64,000 nt of DNA, from positions 897,556 to 961,555 of the forward strand of contig VYZB01000014.1 in the NCBI GenBank assembly GCA_013397455.1, in the 5' to 3' direction. Shown in pieces: positions 50,120-61,600 of the stretch (position 1 is its first letter; the number at the start of each line of letters is the position of its first letter). Position numbers and translations under genes: made by a program. The DNA comes from Crotophaga sulcirostris. Its lineage: Eukaryota > Chordata > Aves > Cuculiformes > Crotophagidae. The notes under the pieces are model-generated. The model was not told the DNA's origin. It ran no database searches and saw only the letters and a list, made by a program, of their open reading frames with translations.

Positions 50120-50402
50120 CTCTTAACCACAAGCAGATTGCAATTGGCAGCGCAAAAGATTAAAGGCCATTTTATCACTTCTCAGTGCCACTCTGTCCTT
50201 ACAATGCTGTAATTATGACTGGTCAAGTAGATCTTTAATTTGCACATCTCCTCCAAATACTGATTATCAGTGTTCTGCAGACATCTGCAAATACAGACAC
50301 CAAAACTGGTGGCTTCCACAGAATGTTAACCAGGCCCATTGCTCTTACACTCTTTTTCGAGTTAAAACTCCATGTTTTATGTCTATAAACAAGTCCACTT
50401 AC

Positions 50403-50476
50403 TCATTTTCTTCATGTAGAAACTATAACGTTCTGTTCTCCCCAGAAGCTTATCATACATCACATGGATAATAGCA
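50403..50476 (-). CDS. probable coding exon, unidentified minus-strand gene
   Basis: A 74-bp segment with consensus donor (AATGA|GTAAGT) and acceptor CATGCTTAATATTTCGAAG. It is open as one base, 24 codons, one base: AIIHVMYDKLLGRTERYSFY then MKKM (phase 2 to 1). An acceptor further upstream (GAATTTTGTCAG, at 50510-50511) would extend it to 107 bp in the same frame. The YDKLLGRTERYSFY stretch is strikingly protein-like. No family is recognised. Confidence 0.42.
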
Positions 50477-51008
50477 CTTCGAAATATTAAGCATGAAATA
50501 CAGGAAACACTGACAAAATTCAAAGTATACCTCAGTCATTACTGGAGAAATTCCATTGTTTTTTAAAAGAGTAGGTAAGAATGCACAGAGGGAAAGGGGG
50601 GAACACTAAAACCCAAAATAGAACAGGAAAAAAAAAAGCAAGTTTCAAAGAACAGATGCACTTAAGCACTGTGGAGTCACACCGCCTTCTCCACTGGGCA
50701 CTGGCACTTACAAGGCACTTTAAAAAAATAATAATCATTCCATTAAAAATACTTTTATATGGTAGAACAATTTTACATTCAGAAATAAAGTCAATTTACC
50801 ACTCATAAACAGTAATACTTAAAATGCACACAGGCTAAGTTAAATGGAGGAAAATCTCTTATTACCTGACAGAACTGAATATGAAGTAACACTAACAAGA
50901 ATCAAACCAGGTGTTGAAGCCTTTGAATTACACAAACTGACCTCAGATACGAAGAGTATGCCATACAGTACTAAACACAAACAACAGCAGAATTAGCCTC
51001 ATATACAC

Positions 51009-51039
51009 CCAAAAGAGCATAAATCTCCACTTAGGTCTC
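51009..51039 (-). CDS. weak candidate micro-exon, minus strand
   Basis: A 31-bp segment behind a strong acceptor (GTGTTTTGTGTGTTTCAG), with a modest donor (TTTTGG|GTGTAT). In phase with 52096 and 50403 it reads DLSGDLCSF with two bases on each side. It is very short, so the phase match carries little weight on its own. Confidence 0.18.
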
Positions 51040-51407
51040 CTGAAACACACAAAACACTTATGCAAGTGAAGCACTCAGAGAAGACTTTCCCAGGCTGTAA
51101 GACAGTACGACACTCTGAGCTGCTGCACCAGCTCCTGCGCTCCTGAAGCCAGAAAGTCTTATCTAAACATTCGGGTATTCAAAAACTAGAACATATTTTT
51201 TAGAGGCTCTAAGACTACCCACGCAGTTCCAGAATTTCTTCACTGGAGGGTTTTGAGAGTAAGTTCAATAATAAAGGCAATGACCACAAATCCTATCTCG
51301 GGAGATTCAGCTGGGCATTAAGTGTGGCAGCACATCAACATCCTTAGAAATTTAACTAAACAAAGCCAGGGTTGACTTGATCTATTGTTGGCAGTAATCA
51401 CGCTGTA

Positions 51408-51590
51408 AGCAGATGTTTGGACCATGTGATATCCAGAAGTCCCTTCCAAGCAACAGGCTGCCCAGCCAGGCTGCGGAATCTCCCAGTCCTGGACATTTTT
51501 AACACCCAACGGACAAGCCTCTAAGGAATCTGATTTAAAGTTAAAGTCAGCCCTACCTTGAGCAGGAGTTGGACTAAGATCCAACATAAC
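51408..51590 (+). mobile_element. old, degenerate CR1 remnants, plus orientation
   Basis: 51470-51583 retains the CR1 order 'GGCTGCGGAATCTCC', 'GACATTTTTAACACCCAAC', 'GGACAAGCC' and 'TTGAGCAGGAGTTGGACTA', with many substitutions. Just before it, 51408-51449 resembles the later part of a CR1 tail (TTTGGACCATGTGATATCC, AAGTCCCTTCCAA). The reversed order suggests two separate old fragments next to each other. Far more diverged than the other copies. Confidence 0.7.
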
Positions 51591-52095
51591 ATGAAGCTCA
51601 TTATTTGGAATCATCACTACACCACTGAACTCGATTTATCCCTGGCTGTGCTTACAGATACGCCAGGTCAATACCTGTGAGCTACAAAAGGTCTACAATG
51701 CCCAAGTCTGATGTAAGAGATAAGATTTAGTACGCAGAGTGTGAATTTGCTGCCTGAAGTTACACAGCTCCTCAGTGTCAGAGCTCAGAAAGAAAAGATC
51801 TTGCAGTGCCCTAAAGCCTCTTTATCATACAGTATACTAACGTAGTAAATATAATATTTAACTACTAATTTGTTATTTTATTAGTTAATAAACAATGTAG
51901 AAAAATACCACAGCCACTTTTAGAATTGCTATGATTGCCTTGTAAACTCAGTTACCAACGTGAAAAATACAATTTCGTATTATTTATATCAAAGGAGATT
52001 TGAACTTCTTTACTTCTGAAGTCATTCTTTAAGCAAGGAGAGATTAGAAGCAAATGAATAAGTATTTATATTTACAATAAACTCCACTACTTTAC

Positions 52096-52130
52096 CAATT
52101 ATCTCAGCAGAGCTGCATTGGTGCCAGCTT
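52096..52130 (-). CDS. weak candidate small coding exon, minus strand
   Basis: A 35-bp segment with an excellent acceptor (GAGCACGCTTCCTCTTCAG) and donor AATTG|GTAAAG. Only one frame is open: one base, SWHQCSSAEII, one base (phase 2 to 1). It fits between the candidates at 54503 and 51009. Short length keeps confidence low. Confidence 0.24.
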
Positions 52131-53990
52131 CTGAAGAGGAAGCGTGCTCAATGATCAACACCTCCGACACAGGAACTCCCGTGCCAGGATACATAGCAAT
52201 AACTGTAATTTAATAATGCTGTTTGCAGCCAGCAGCTGCAAGCACAGAGAATAAGTAAGAGTTTCCATACCAGCAAAACAGTAATGCTGCGGTAACTAAT
52301 AAAATGTCCTACTTCTGGTCCCAGTACAGGAGGCAGGGTTAATACTGAGGCCCAGAGATGAGAAAGATCATTCAAAACAGTGAATTAATTGAACAATGTG
52401 GTTGTAAGACTTTGAAAGAGAGCAAGACAATTAAAAACCCTAAGCGCAAACGATTCATCCTTTCTGCCTATCTGGTTTCTTTAAATACATCAGTTTACCA
52501 CTCATGACTAAACACATTGATGTCATTCACACACCAAGAAAAGAAGAAACTGAATGAAGTTCTTTAAGCACAGAAACAAAAATAACCGTTCCCAGAAATC
52601 TTCAATACCCAAATAAATATAACTTAAACAACAGAGTTCAGAACTCTCTCAGTAGAGATCCACCGCAGCCCAAGGAGGTCCACAGTGGTCCAGGGTCAAC
52701 CCACCACATAAGCGTTGCATTCCCCCTCTTCAGTCAGTATCTGCATTAGTAAAGACACACTTAAAGACACTAAATCCAATTTAAACCACAATAAAATTGA
52801 AGTGGTGAAGTTGTTAATATGGTGCCTGATGATATTCACAAAACACAGTAGGCAAAATGTGCCTTATCTGATTGTCAGACAGACTAATTCAACTAACTCA
52901 TTAGATTTAAAATTAATTTTGGTATAGCAACATGCAATTTTTCCAAATGTTATGTTAACTCATTTAGTGGAAAATATTGTAGGCAAATATTTTGTGAAAC
53001 TAGTTCAGCAGTAAATTTTATAGATGGAGATGCTCATGTAATCTCGTAGGCACCCAAGCACATAATACATGAACTGAGATATAATAGCAAATGTTCTTCC
53101 TCAGAACATTCCAGGATGTTAAACAACCAAACTAGATGGGGTAAGGCGAAAAGAAGGGGGGAAACTATCCCTTTGCTTTATTTACATTTGTGTAGAACAG
53201 AGTCCTCCTATCCCAATTTCTTAGAACCACTCTATACAGACTTATTTTTACCCATGACATTAAGTCCTCACAGCTTTACACAGAACGGGCAGGGGAAACT
53301 CCAGTAGAGGTAAGTAGACAGCTCAAGCAAAGCCAACAACTACTGTTGAAAAGAGATTTATCAGGTTGAATAAAAGTTAATAAAAATTTTAAATAGGAGA
53401 TATAGTCAATATTTATTAGCATTGGGTATGTGCTGATGGTGTTGTTGTTGGTCAACGCCATCAAGAAGAAAGATGATCAGCATACTTATAGACAGAAAAT
53501 CAAATAATTTTCAAGCCTAAAAAAGCAAATGGGCTAAAAACATACAGTAAATGGAAGTTGTACACTCTGGAGCCCATAACTAATATAAAGAGCTTATCAA
53601 TTGCAAACACAGAAGAGATGTAAAAACAGGATTTATGACAGGACAATGGTGAGCTACTGTGGTACACTTGTGAAAAAGTACTTTCCAACCTTAGAATGCA
53701 TGAAAAATCCCTAACCCAGCAGCAAGTATTATATTAGAGCACTGGTGACACGACATCAGGACCTTCCCATACAGTCACAGAAAAATAAATTGAAGAAAAG
53801 TGATCAAGTTCAGAGGAAAGCTGTTAAGATGATTAGATGAACAGCGTATCTCGCAGCTTCCAGATTCAAAGTGCAATGCAGAAGCAACTAGTTCATACAC
53901 AAATAGTTTGTCAAAAGTATGTTTGCAGAGATAATCTCTTAGTTCTGCAGTGTCTACAACAGTTTATCCTTCTCAATTTAAGGTCATCTG
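52131..53990. other. intron-like sequence
   Basis: No transposon or convincing exon. A plus-strand donor-like site (GTAGAG|GTAAGT) at about 53309 follows the plus frame 53116-53307, but no acceptor is clear. Frames at 52148-52375, 53276-53464 and 53500-53688 lack support. Confidence 0.45.
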
Positions 53991-54010
53991 GACTGAAAAA
54001 AAAAAAAAAA

Positions 54011-54266
54011 CTTCCTAATATCTAATGTAAGCTTCTCCTAAACTAAAAGAGGAGAAGTTTAGACTAGACATTAGGAAGAATTTTTTTCGCTGAGGGTGGT
54101 GAGGCACTGGCACAGGTTGCCCAGAGAGGTGATAGATGCCCCATCCCTGGAAATATTTAAGGTCAGGTTGGATGGAGCTTTCAGCAACCTGATCCAGTGG
54201 GAGGTGTCCCTGCTCACTGCAGGTGTAGTGGTCCCTTCCAATCCAAACCATTGTATGATTCTATAA
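54011..54266 (+). mobile_element. CR1 LINE fragment with an inverted 5' piece
   Basis: The main body is plus-oriented from about 54040: 'AAACTAAAAGAGGAGAAG', 'GACATTAGGAAGAA', 'GGCACAGGTTGCCCAGAG', 'CCCCATCCCTGGAAATATTT', 'GTGGGAGGTGTCCCTGCTC' and the tail CATTGTATGATTCTATA. Immediately before it, 54011-54038 is the reverse complement of 54051-54078 with a few mismatches, giving a fold-back with a 12-base loop. An A14 run precedes the inverted piece. Short frames at 54015-54277 are by-products. Confidence 0.92.
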
Positions 54267-54502
54267 AAAGTAACCAAGATATATTGGTGCAGTACATTTT
54301 CTGCGTTGTTTTGTCTTCCTCCCTACTGCCCAATTCCACCCACCCCTGAGGGGACTGTGGGGAAGGGCAAACAGAGCTCTCAGCAAGAAAACTGACATAA
54401 GTAGGATAACCTAACTTGTAACCCAGAACTAACATGTTATCATGAAAGTTTCCAGACATGTTATTTCCTCTATTAAAATCAATCTGCATTATGTTTCATT
54501 AC

Positions 54503-54543
54503 CTTGCCTTTGCTAATGCAAAATCCTTGGGTAAAGAGCCCTG
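54503..54543 (-). CDS. candidate coding exon, unidentified minus-strand gene
   Basis: A minus-strand segment ending at a good donor (GGCAAG|GTAATG). In the phase required by the 52096 candidate it reads QGSLPKDFALAKA plus two bases (phase 0 to 2). Three in-frame acceptors are possible; the outermost (TTATCACCACCGTCAG) gives 41 bp, the innermost (CTCTTTACCCAAG) 23 bp. No family is recognised. Confidence 0.27.
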
Positions 54544-56276
54544 CTGACGGTGGTGATAATCATTTTCACAAAATTAACCTCAAGGGGCCTCAGAGTGTGG
54601 CAGATTTACCAGAGTGAACACCCATCCCATTATGTCTCGCAGTCTTAATTTAAGCACTTAGACATACAAATTTTACTTTGTGACAGGTATTTAAAGTCTG
54701 GCATATTTTCAGAAATGGCAAGAAATTACATTGGGTCTAGGACACCTCTCTGCAGCCAACTCTCCACAGGACACCTCTACACAGCTCACTCTCCGTAGGC
54801 ACAAATCCACATGGTGGAAGGTACCACATTCCCAGTTGCTCAGAGCTGGGGAGGATGCTGGGGCGGTGGGACATCGCAACCCAAAGTCCCTCAATTTAAA
54901 AACCAGCAAACTCCGCCCCAGAAAAGGGAATGAAAGACCAACCCAGCGGCTGGGGCTCCCTGTGTAGAGTTGGTCTCACGGAAAGCTGGCCTTGCAGAGG
55001 TGTCCCACAGACAGTTGACCACCATGGAGAGGTGTCCCCCTCCCCACTCAAGCACCGTTTTCAAGTAAGGGTAAGAGCACAAAGCCTACATATGAGTATG
55101 AGCTAGACAGTGCAAAGGCAAAACAGCATTTCTGAGTTTCTTTTCCTATAGAAAGTAGTTTTGAGTCATTCTGTTTTGTTCTTTTTATCTTTTTTTTCAG
55201 CACTGAGACTCCATCTTGGCTTCTTTGGGGGGATCTATCAATCTGATGTGTCTGTGCTATAACCCCTGTGTTCCAACCATTACAGTAGGCAGAATCAGCT
55301 TTATTGATATATGGAAGACTACAGATACACCTGTTTGAGAGGAGACAATAAACCATTTGTCTCAAATAACGCATACTCAACTTGCCAAATACAGAGGTGC
55401 TGGCATTCTGTCTTACCTATTCTTGGTGACGTCCCCAATCTCCTGGGTAGGCACAGCTTTGTCTCAGTCCCCTGTGTTCTACCAGTACCAAGCTGCCAAT
55501 CCCTTGCTTCAGAATACAGATACTACTAAATATAGTTTGAGGTAACTGGCTATGCCCCATACCTTCCCTCTGCCTTTTTCAGTGTCACATGTTGTAATTC
55601 GTTTCAACCTCTCAATTTTGGCAAAGCTGACAGGTCAGGACTTGAGGTTGATGAGAAGACATTGCCAATTCAAATAACAGTGGTTTTCCAGGCTTACTGC
55701 CCCACCCCCAGTTAATGCCTTCCTTGTAAGGCTAATCTCCTAGGAAAACCCAAATGCATAAGCATTCTTCATTAAAATAGTAATGTGCAACACTTCTCAT
55801 TTTATTGCATTTGTTTCCCCATTGCTGACCACAAAGACACTGTTCAGTAAGGACGTACAGGCTAAACTCAGCAATAAGGCAATATTAAGGATTTCAAACT
55901 CTTTCAAAAAGCTCAAAAATTTATGGTTACTTTTGAGATCCCTTGATTCCTGTTCCAAAAGAAAGAGAACGTTCCTTCCTTAGCATGCAGCTCAGTTCAA
56001 TTCTTTCCAGCTCTGTCAGAGTTATTCCTGTTTTCCTTTGTTATTCTCCGGTTTATTAGAAAAATACCCCTTCAGGATCTCGCTATGGGTGCCAGGGTTT
56101 CGGCTGCTGTAGCCAAGTAGGTTCCATATTCAAATCAACAGGAGTATTCAAGCAACTAATGGGAAAGTGCAACTTCTGTTTTTCTTGTTAAAAACATTAA
56201 ACCCTGTTTTCGTAACACTTACAGAATCCACACAAGTCATTCTTACCACTTTTCTAAAGCTTTTAAACATTGACTG

Positions 56277-56310
56277 CATTAACTAATTAATTTGACATTA
56301 ACTAATTAAT
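56277..56310. repeat. two-copy AT-rich direct repeat, period 19 bp
   Basis: CATTAACTAATTAAT occurs at 56277-56291 and again at 56296-56310. Simple local duplication. Confidence 0.8.
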
Positions 56311-57255
56311 CTACTGACCAAAGAAAGAGAATCTGGCACTGGGAAATGGTAAGTTTGGAGGTTAAATTAATTAAAAATAGTACAGTAGTGACAGAATTTA
56401 ATCTCATACTTCTCACGAGGGTATGGAATCACTCGCAGCTGCAGTAATTTGTGATAAATCCATGGAGGGATCTCATGATGGGAGTGGAATTAATTTGTGC
56501 CACCCCTAAGAGTACATGTGTTCACTCTACAGTACCTATATTAAACAATATTAAAAGAAAAAACATAGAACAAACCTAAAGAATCTATTGTTTGAGCTAG
56601 CATGTGATACATGCCCTCCAATAGGAAGATAAAATTGTTTGCATCAATAAAATTCGGGGGACCAGAACAGCGATCAGCAGGACCAGAACACTCTTCACAG
56701 TCTGTCTTTATCTGTGTGACTGCATAGTGTGAAGCGTCAACCCCTTCCCTGACAAGGTTAAGTTCATTCTTTACATTCTGCTTTTATCATGATAGCTTTT
56801 AATCCAACAACCTGAAAACTGGGAAATTACTTTAAAACATGGCCAAGGCAGAAATCTACATGTGCTTGAGAGAGGAAGGAAGGGAGAGGAAGATAAACAG
56901 AGCTGGGAACAGACGGACAGAAAGGGGCTCTCAATCTCACAAATACAGCTACAAAGGAACAGAGCTCTAGATAGCTCAAAAGTAAAGACACGCACCGGTG
57001 TATAGAAATACACTGAACAATATATAATGATGCATACAAACTATATATACTCACATTGTACTCATATTTTGGCATTTTTGACACTGATGAATAAAAAGTC
57101 AATCATTATTTTTTTCTAAATTAATAGAGGAGTTCTTAAATTAACAAAGAAACTGCCCTTCCATAGTAACTCGGTTACATTAACGAACTCTCATCTGTGA
57201 TCTAAATAAGGGTCACAGCTCAAGCTACAACCTCTGCCAAATGGGTATAAGAAAG

Positions 57256-57283
57256 GCTAATATTTCATAGCTAATATTTCATA
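57256..57283. repeat. two-copy perfect tandem repeat, period 14 bp
   Basis: GCTAATATTTCATA is repeated exactly, back to back, at 57256-57269 and 57270-57283. Confidence 0.9.
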
Positions 57284-57985
57284 TCCACTCTTAAAAAAAC
57301 CTCTTAAAGATTGTTTAATGCCACTCAGCTGCCACCACCACTCAGAGGCAGAGCAGACCAATCACTGCATCACTTTTAGGGAATTACTACCAACTCAAGA
57401 GTCTAAAGGAAGAGGGACTCCTGGGCCTGAGTAAACAGAGCAGCAGCTAGATTCACAAACAAGTTCAGTGGCAAAGAAACATCAGAGAGAAGCATGAGAA
57501 GACAGAAACATGAGCTACTCCATCCACAGGGAGTTAGGCGTCTGCAGTAACTAATGATTCTCCACTCAACTGCTTTCTGGAGCTTAACACAAAACATCCT
57601 GAGAACAAGTGCCTAACTAAAGTAAAGCTTTAACTATCTGAGTGCCTGGGTTGGTTGGAATGGAGGATGAAAAGAAACACCTAGGAAGACTCTTTTGTCC
57701 CTACTCTGAATAACATAAGCCTGATGACAGAACCTGTTACATCTTTGAGGTGCATTGTCTACAAGTGGAAATGAGAGACGTTTTTGCAGCTTATACAGAT
57801 ATAAAACAAATTACTTCAAACTTAACTATTCCAAGTACTCCTGACAGTATAGTTGTGGCAGCACAGTTTCCAGCATGAACTGTAGAATTCTGCGCAGAAG
57901 CTAAGGTAAGTACTCACGTTAAGCATACCCTCTGTAAAAGGGAGACAGCATTTTGTCCTGCTTTTGCTATTACTGGCAAGGTATC

Positions 57986-58619
57986 TGTCCTGGTTTGGGC
58001 TGGGATACAGTTAGTTTTCTTCCCAGTAGCTGCTATGTTGTGGATTAAGTGTGAAAATAATGTTTATAACACATTGGTTTAGGTGTTGCCAGGTAACGTT
58101 TAAGCTCAGCTGCGATAGAGTTAATTTTCTTCCCAGTAGCTCCTGGTTTTTAGATTTAGTATGAGAAGAAACTTGAAAATACACTGATGTTTTCAGTTGT
58201 TTCTAAGTACTCAAGGACTTTTCCAGCTTCCCATGTTTTGCGAGCGTAGAGGAGCACAAGAAGCTGGGAGCAGCACAGCCAGGCATATATTTGATACCGT
58301 ATAACATCATGCTCAGTATTTAAAAGGGAAGATGGCTGGGAGCCAGAGCTCACTGATCCTTGGGATAGGTCGGGCCATCAGTTGTCAGGTGGTGAGAAAC
58401 CGCACTGAATCGTGCATCACTTGTTTTGTATATCATTATTATAAATAATAATTACTATTATTAGTTTCTCTCCATTTGTTGTCTTATTGCTCTGTCTTTA
58501 TGTCAACCTGTGAGTTTTACTTTACCTCCTGATTCACCTCGTCACCCCAGTGGTGCAGGGAGGGCAGTGAGCGAGTGGCTCCATGGTACTTGGCTGCCAG
58601 ATGGGACTAAACCACAACA
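57986..58619 (+). mobile_element. solo long terminal repeat of avian ERVL type
   Basis: About 634 bp starting TGTCCTGGTTTGGGCTGGG and ending ACTAAACCACAACA, the TG...CA ends of an LTR. It has familiar ERVL-LTR landmarks in order: 'GAGTTAATTTTCTTCCCAGT', 'GGACTTTTCCAGCTTCCCAT', 'GTATTTAAAAGGGAAGATGG' (TATA-like), a 'GTCTTTATGTCAACCTGTGA' region and 'GCAGTGAGCGAGTGGCTCCA'. No internal retroviral sequence flanks it, so it is a solo LTR left by recombination. Flanking pentamers GTATC (57981) and GTTAC (58620) could be a decayed 5-bp target duplication. The short frame 58510-58722 is a by-product. Confidence 0.88.
58000..58210 (+). repeat. imperfect internal tandem duplication within the LTR
   Basis: The segment beginning GGATACAGTTAGTTTTCTTC (about 58000) and the one beginning CGATAGAGTTAATTTTCTTC (about 58109) share CCCAGTAGCT, a 'GATT(A)AGT(G/A)TGA' block and a 'TTTAGGTGTTG / TTTCAGTTGTT' block, about 105 bp apart. 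Typical ERVL-type LTRs have this segment once. Confidence 0.7.
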
Positions 58620-61600
58620 GTTACACAGAACCTTACACTGCAGCTTATGCCAACAGCCACAACTGCCGGGTGGTACTGTCAAACAAATAACAGTAACACT
58701 AATAACTAGAAGGAACTATTAAGATGAATCAATACCAAAATAAATGACCATGTATATGTAAAAAATAATGTTCTATTTATTGAAAAATTACAAACCAAGA
58801 TTACAACTGATCTGGCAACACAGCTAAATTGTTATTGATTTGCACTGAGACTTTTTTCCCTTCTTCTCAACATTTCTAGAAGTTTTACATAACTATATAT
58901 TATGGCTGATAGTGAAGATGAGAGCTATTACAAATCCCACACATCTGCTGAGATATGCCATTCTGAAATTAACTGTCCTGAAACCTACGTTCAGAGCACA
59001 TGAAAGACATTCACTTTCCCAATATTAACTCCTCCAACATCAATAAATGAATTTAAGATAGTTTGCATTCTTGTTCATGTTACAGAACAAAAAACGGACT
59101 TTTTTTCCTGTGGGGTCACAATAAACAAGCAAAAGTGGTGGTTTTTGAACAGCTGCTCAGAGAGGAACACACGCAGCTGAGAAGGCTAACATTTAAGTGG
59201 CTGAAAAAAATAAGTGACTTAAATTCTAAATAAACTTATGACATAATCAAAGCTTTTGAACTTCAAGTTATAAAAATCTGATGATTTAATCTAAGTTTTC
59301 ATTACTGTTAACATCATTCCATTTTTAATATAGCAATTTAACTCTATTTTAACAAGGATTTTGACATACAATTTAGACTTCTAACACTGAGTGTAGACTA
59401 ATGACCTTATGCAGAGCTACTGAGGACCCAAAATACAGCAACTATCAAGTAGACATACAGGCCAGCATCTCTGAAAATAATCCCTCTAATGAATCGTGAG
59501 GGTGCAAACGTGCATGTGCAATGAGGAAGTTACAGTAGTGAGGGGGCTCTGGTGAAGGTTATGTGCACTTCAGTGACGATGCAGGCATTAATTAATAAGA
59601 TATTTGTTTCAAACAAAATTCACTATGACGTAAAAACCTCTTACAATGATTTTTCCGCTACTCTGCTGTAACTTCCTGTTGAATTAGAAATTATTGTGTG
59701 ATACCAAGTGCTACCTGAAGATCTGAGAGACACATCATACATGTTCTTTGTCCCACACTGTCTTTAGTTTCACATTCGCTGCCCTCAAAACTCATCAGGG
59801 ATCTCGTGAGATTGGACACAAACACTACAATTATTTTTTTGAGGGAGGTACCATTTAAGCTTCACAAACCAGCAAGCCACTTCTTGATTACTCTCCCTCA
59901 GTTTTTATCACTAAACTAATTTATCCCGTCTTTTGTCCTCCATTGTTAATCTCCTACTCCCACACAAGGAATTAATCAGAGTGCAACAAACCAATACTTA
60001 TGCCATCTGATATCATTAATGACGCTTTTCTTTATTAACAAGAAAAAACTATTTATCAAAGTTCCAGCTTGAGGTTTTAATCCAGCTGATAGACAGGACA
60101 GTTGGATCCAGCTTCAGAAACAGAACCACTCTGAAAGGGCTCAGAAAAACATTTCCTTTGATCAATATCTGATAATCTTCCTGCTCCTCTGGGCAATTTT
60201 AGACTTGGACTACCAAGCCTGGCCACCTATCTGCTCTGGAATACTCTATAGGCTGGAAAACATCTGTTCAGTAGTTGAAGCTGGAGATACCTGACCAGGA
60301 AAACACCCCATACCGTGAGAAGATGAACAAATCAACGTGACACCAGCACAGAGGCCACAGCCCAGGGCAAGCAGGCCAGAACTCTGTAAGGCAGAAAAAC
60401 TAGGTGAACATTACAGATGAGAGTACAAACTGGGTCAAAGCAAATACTGAGTCATCCAGGGGACAGTAAAGCACAGAATTTTCTAAGGAAAAAATGGCAG
60501 GTGGACTTGGTGAGACTGTCAGCTTTTTTTTTTTTTTTAAATAATCAGTATTTTTTGTTAAAACTGGATTGAGTTTGTATCCAAGTTGTTTTTAATATAG
60601 AATGAAGGTCATTACTATTTCTGATACCCACCTCTGCAAACCATCTGAAGTTAAAACACAGAAATAATTGAATACAATATGCTGCAAAGGCCTAATTTTT
60701 ATCTGATACTTCACTTGATACTCAAGGGAAAAATTGTATATTACTTTGAAGATGCTCCTAAATTAAGTTTCCTTGTACAAATTAGAAACTTTGACATTTA
60801 AAATGAATTTTAATAGGGTAATAAACTCAGGAAATTTCATAACTCCATCCAAGATACGAGGCGTCTCTGACCTACTGACAGTTTACGCTGAATAAAAGTC
60901 ATCATTAAACTCTCATGAGGCAGCACACCAATAGATATTTTGAAGTTACTTATTTGAGTGATAAAGACAAATATGAAGGAAAAAACGGTTGAGCTGATTT
61001 TTCACAATATCTTTACAAGGACTCGAAAATCACAACATTGCAGGACTTGCACTGTATTCACAACTGTATGGCAGGATGCAATATTTGGCATTTTTGTTCA
61101 ACACTGAATAGCCAAACTTTTAAAAATATTTCCATTCTTTAAAAAAGCTACTTTTCATCTCTGTTGTTCCAGAGCAAAAGCTGAAAGTTGACATCAACCA
61201 GACGAAGTGCTCAGAAACCAAGAAGTCAATAACAAGAACATGAAAAATTATACATTTCCACCTACTGATTCCTTGGAGCTTGACTTCTTAAGAGATTTTT
61301 TTGTACAATTAACCTGCAAAGCATGGAACATGACCTTCAGTACTTCTGACAAGCCATACAATATATATATATAAAGCTTTAACTTTTTTTTTTTTTTAAA
61401 AAAAAGACAGCTATCATCTGACACTTTCTCTAATCCTGTTCCTCTCATTAAGCCCTACTGCTACAATGCACTCAAACCCAAGTGCTTGCTCTGCGATTTC
61501 GTCTGGTCTGCTGTTCAAAGACTTTGATCCAAGCAGCTTTCAGGATCATCTTCACCTCAAAATCTGAACCACCATGTAATAAATCACTGCTGTTCTCTCA

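Larger units (their letters stand above)
54544..57985. other. intron-like sequence, no supported gene
   Basis: Short direct repeats occur at 56277-56310 and 57256-57283. Two minus-strand splice-flanked segments are noted only: 55411-55436 (donor AATAG|GTAAGA; EIGDVTKN) and 57055-57083 (acceptor TTTTTATTCATCAG, donor ACAAT|GTGAGT; SKMPKYEYN). The 110-codon minus frame at 55048-55380 has no other support. Confidence 0.4.

Noticed and set aside
50866..50891. 26-bp minus segment with strong acceptor (GATTCTTGTTAG) and donor (GTCAG|GTAATA)
   Set aside because: Open in all three frames, and including it breaks the phase between neighbours 51009 and 50403.
58510..58722. 70-codon plus frame
   Set aside because: Derived from the 3' part of the LTR and the flank.
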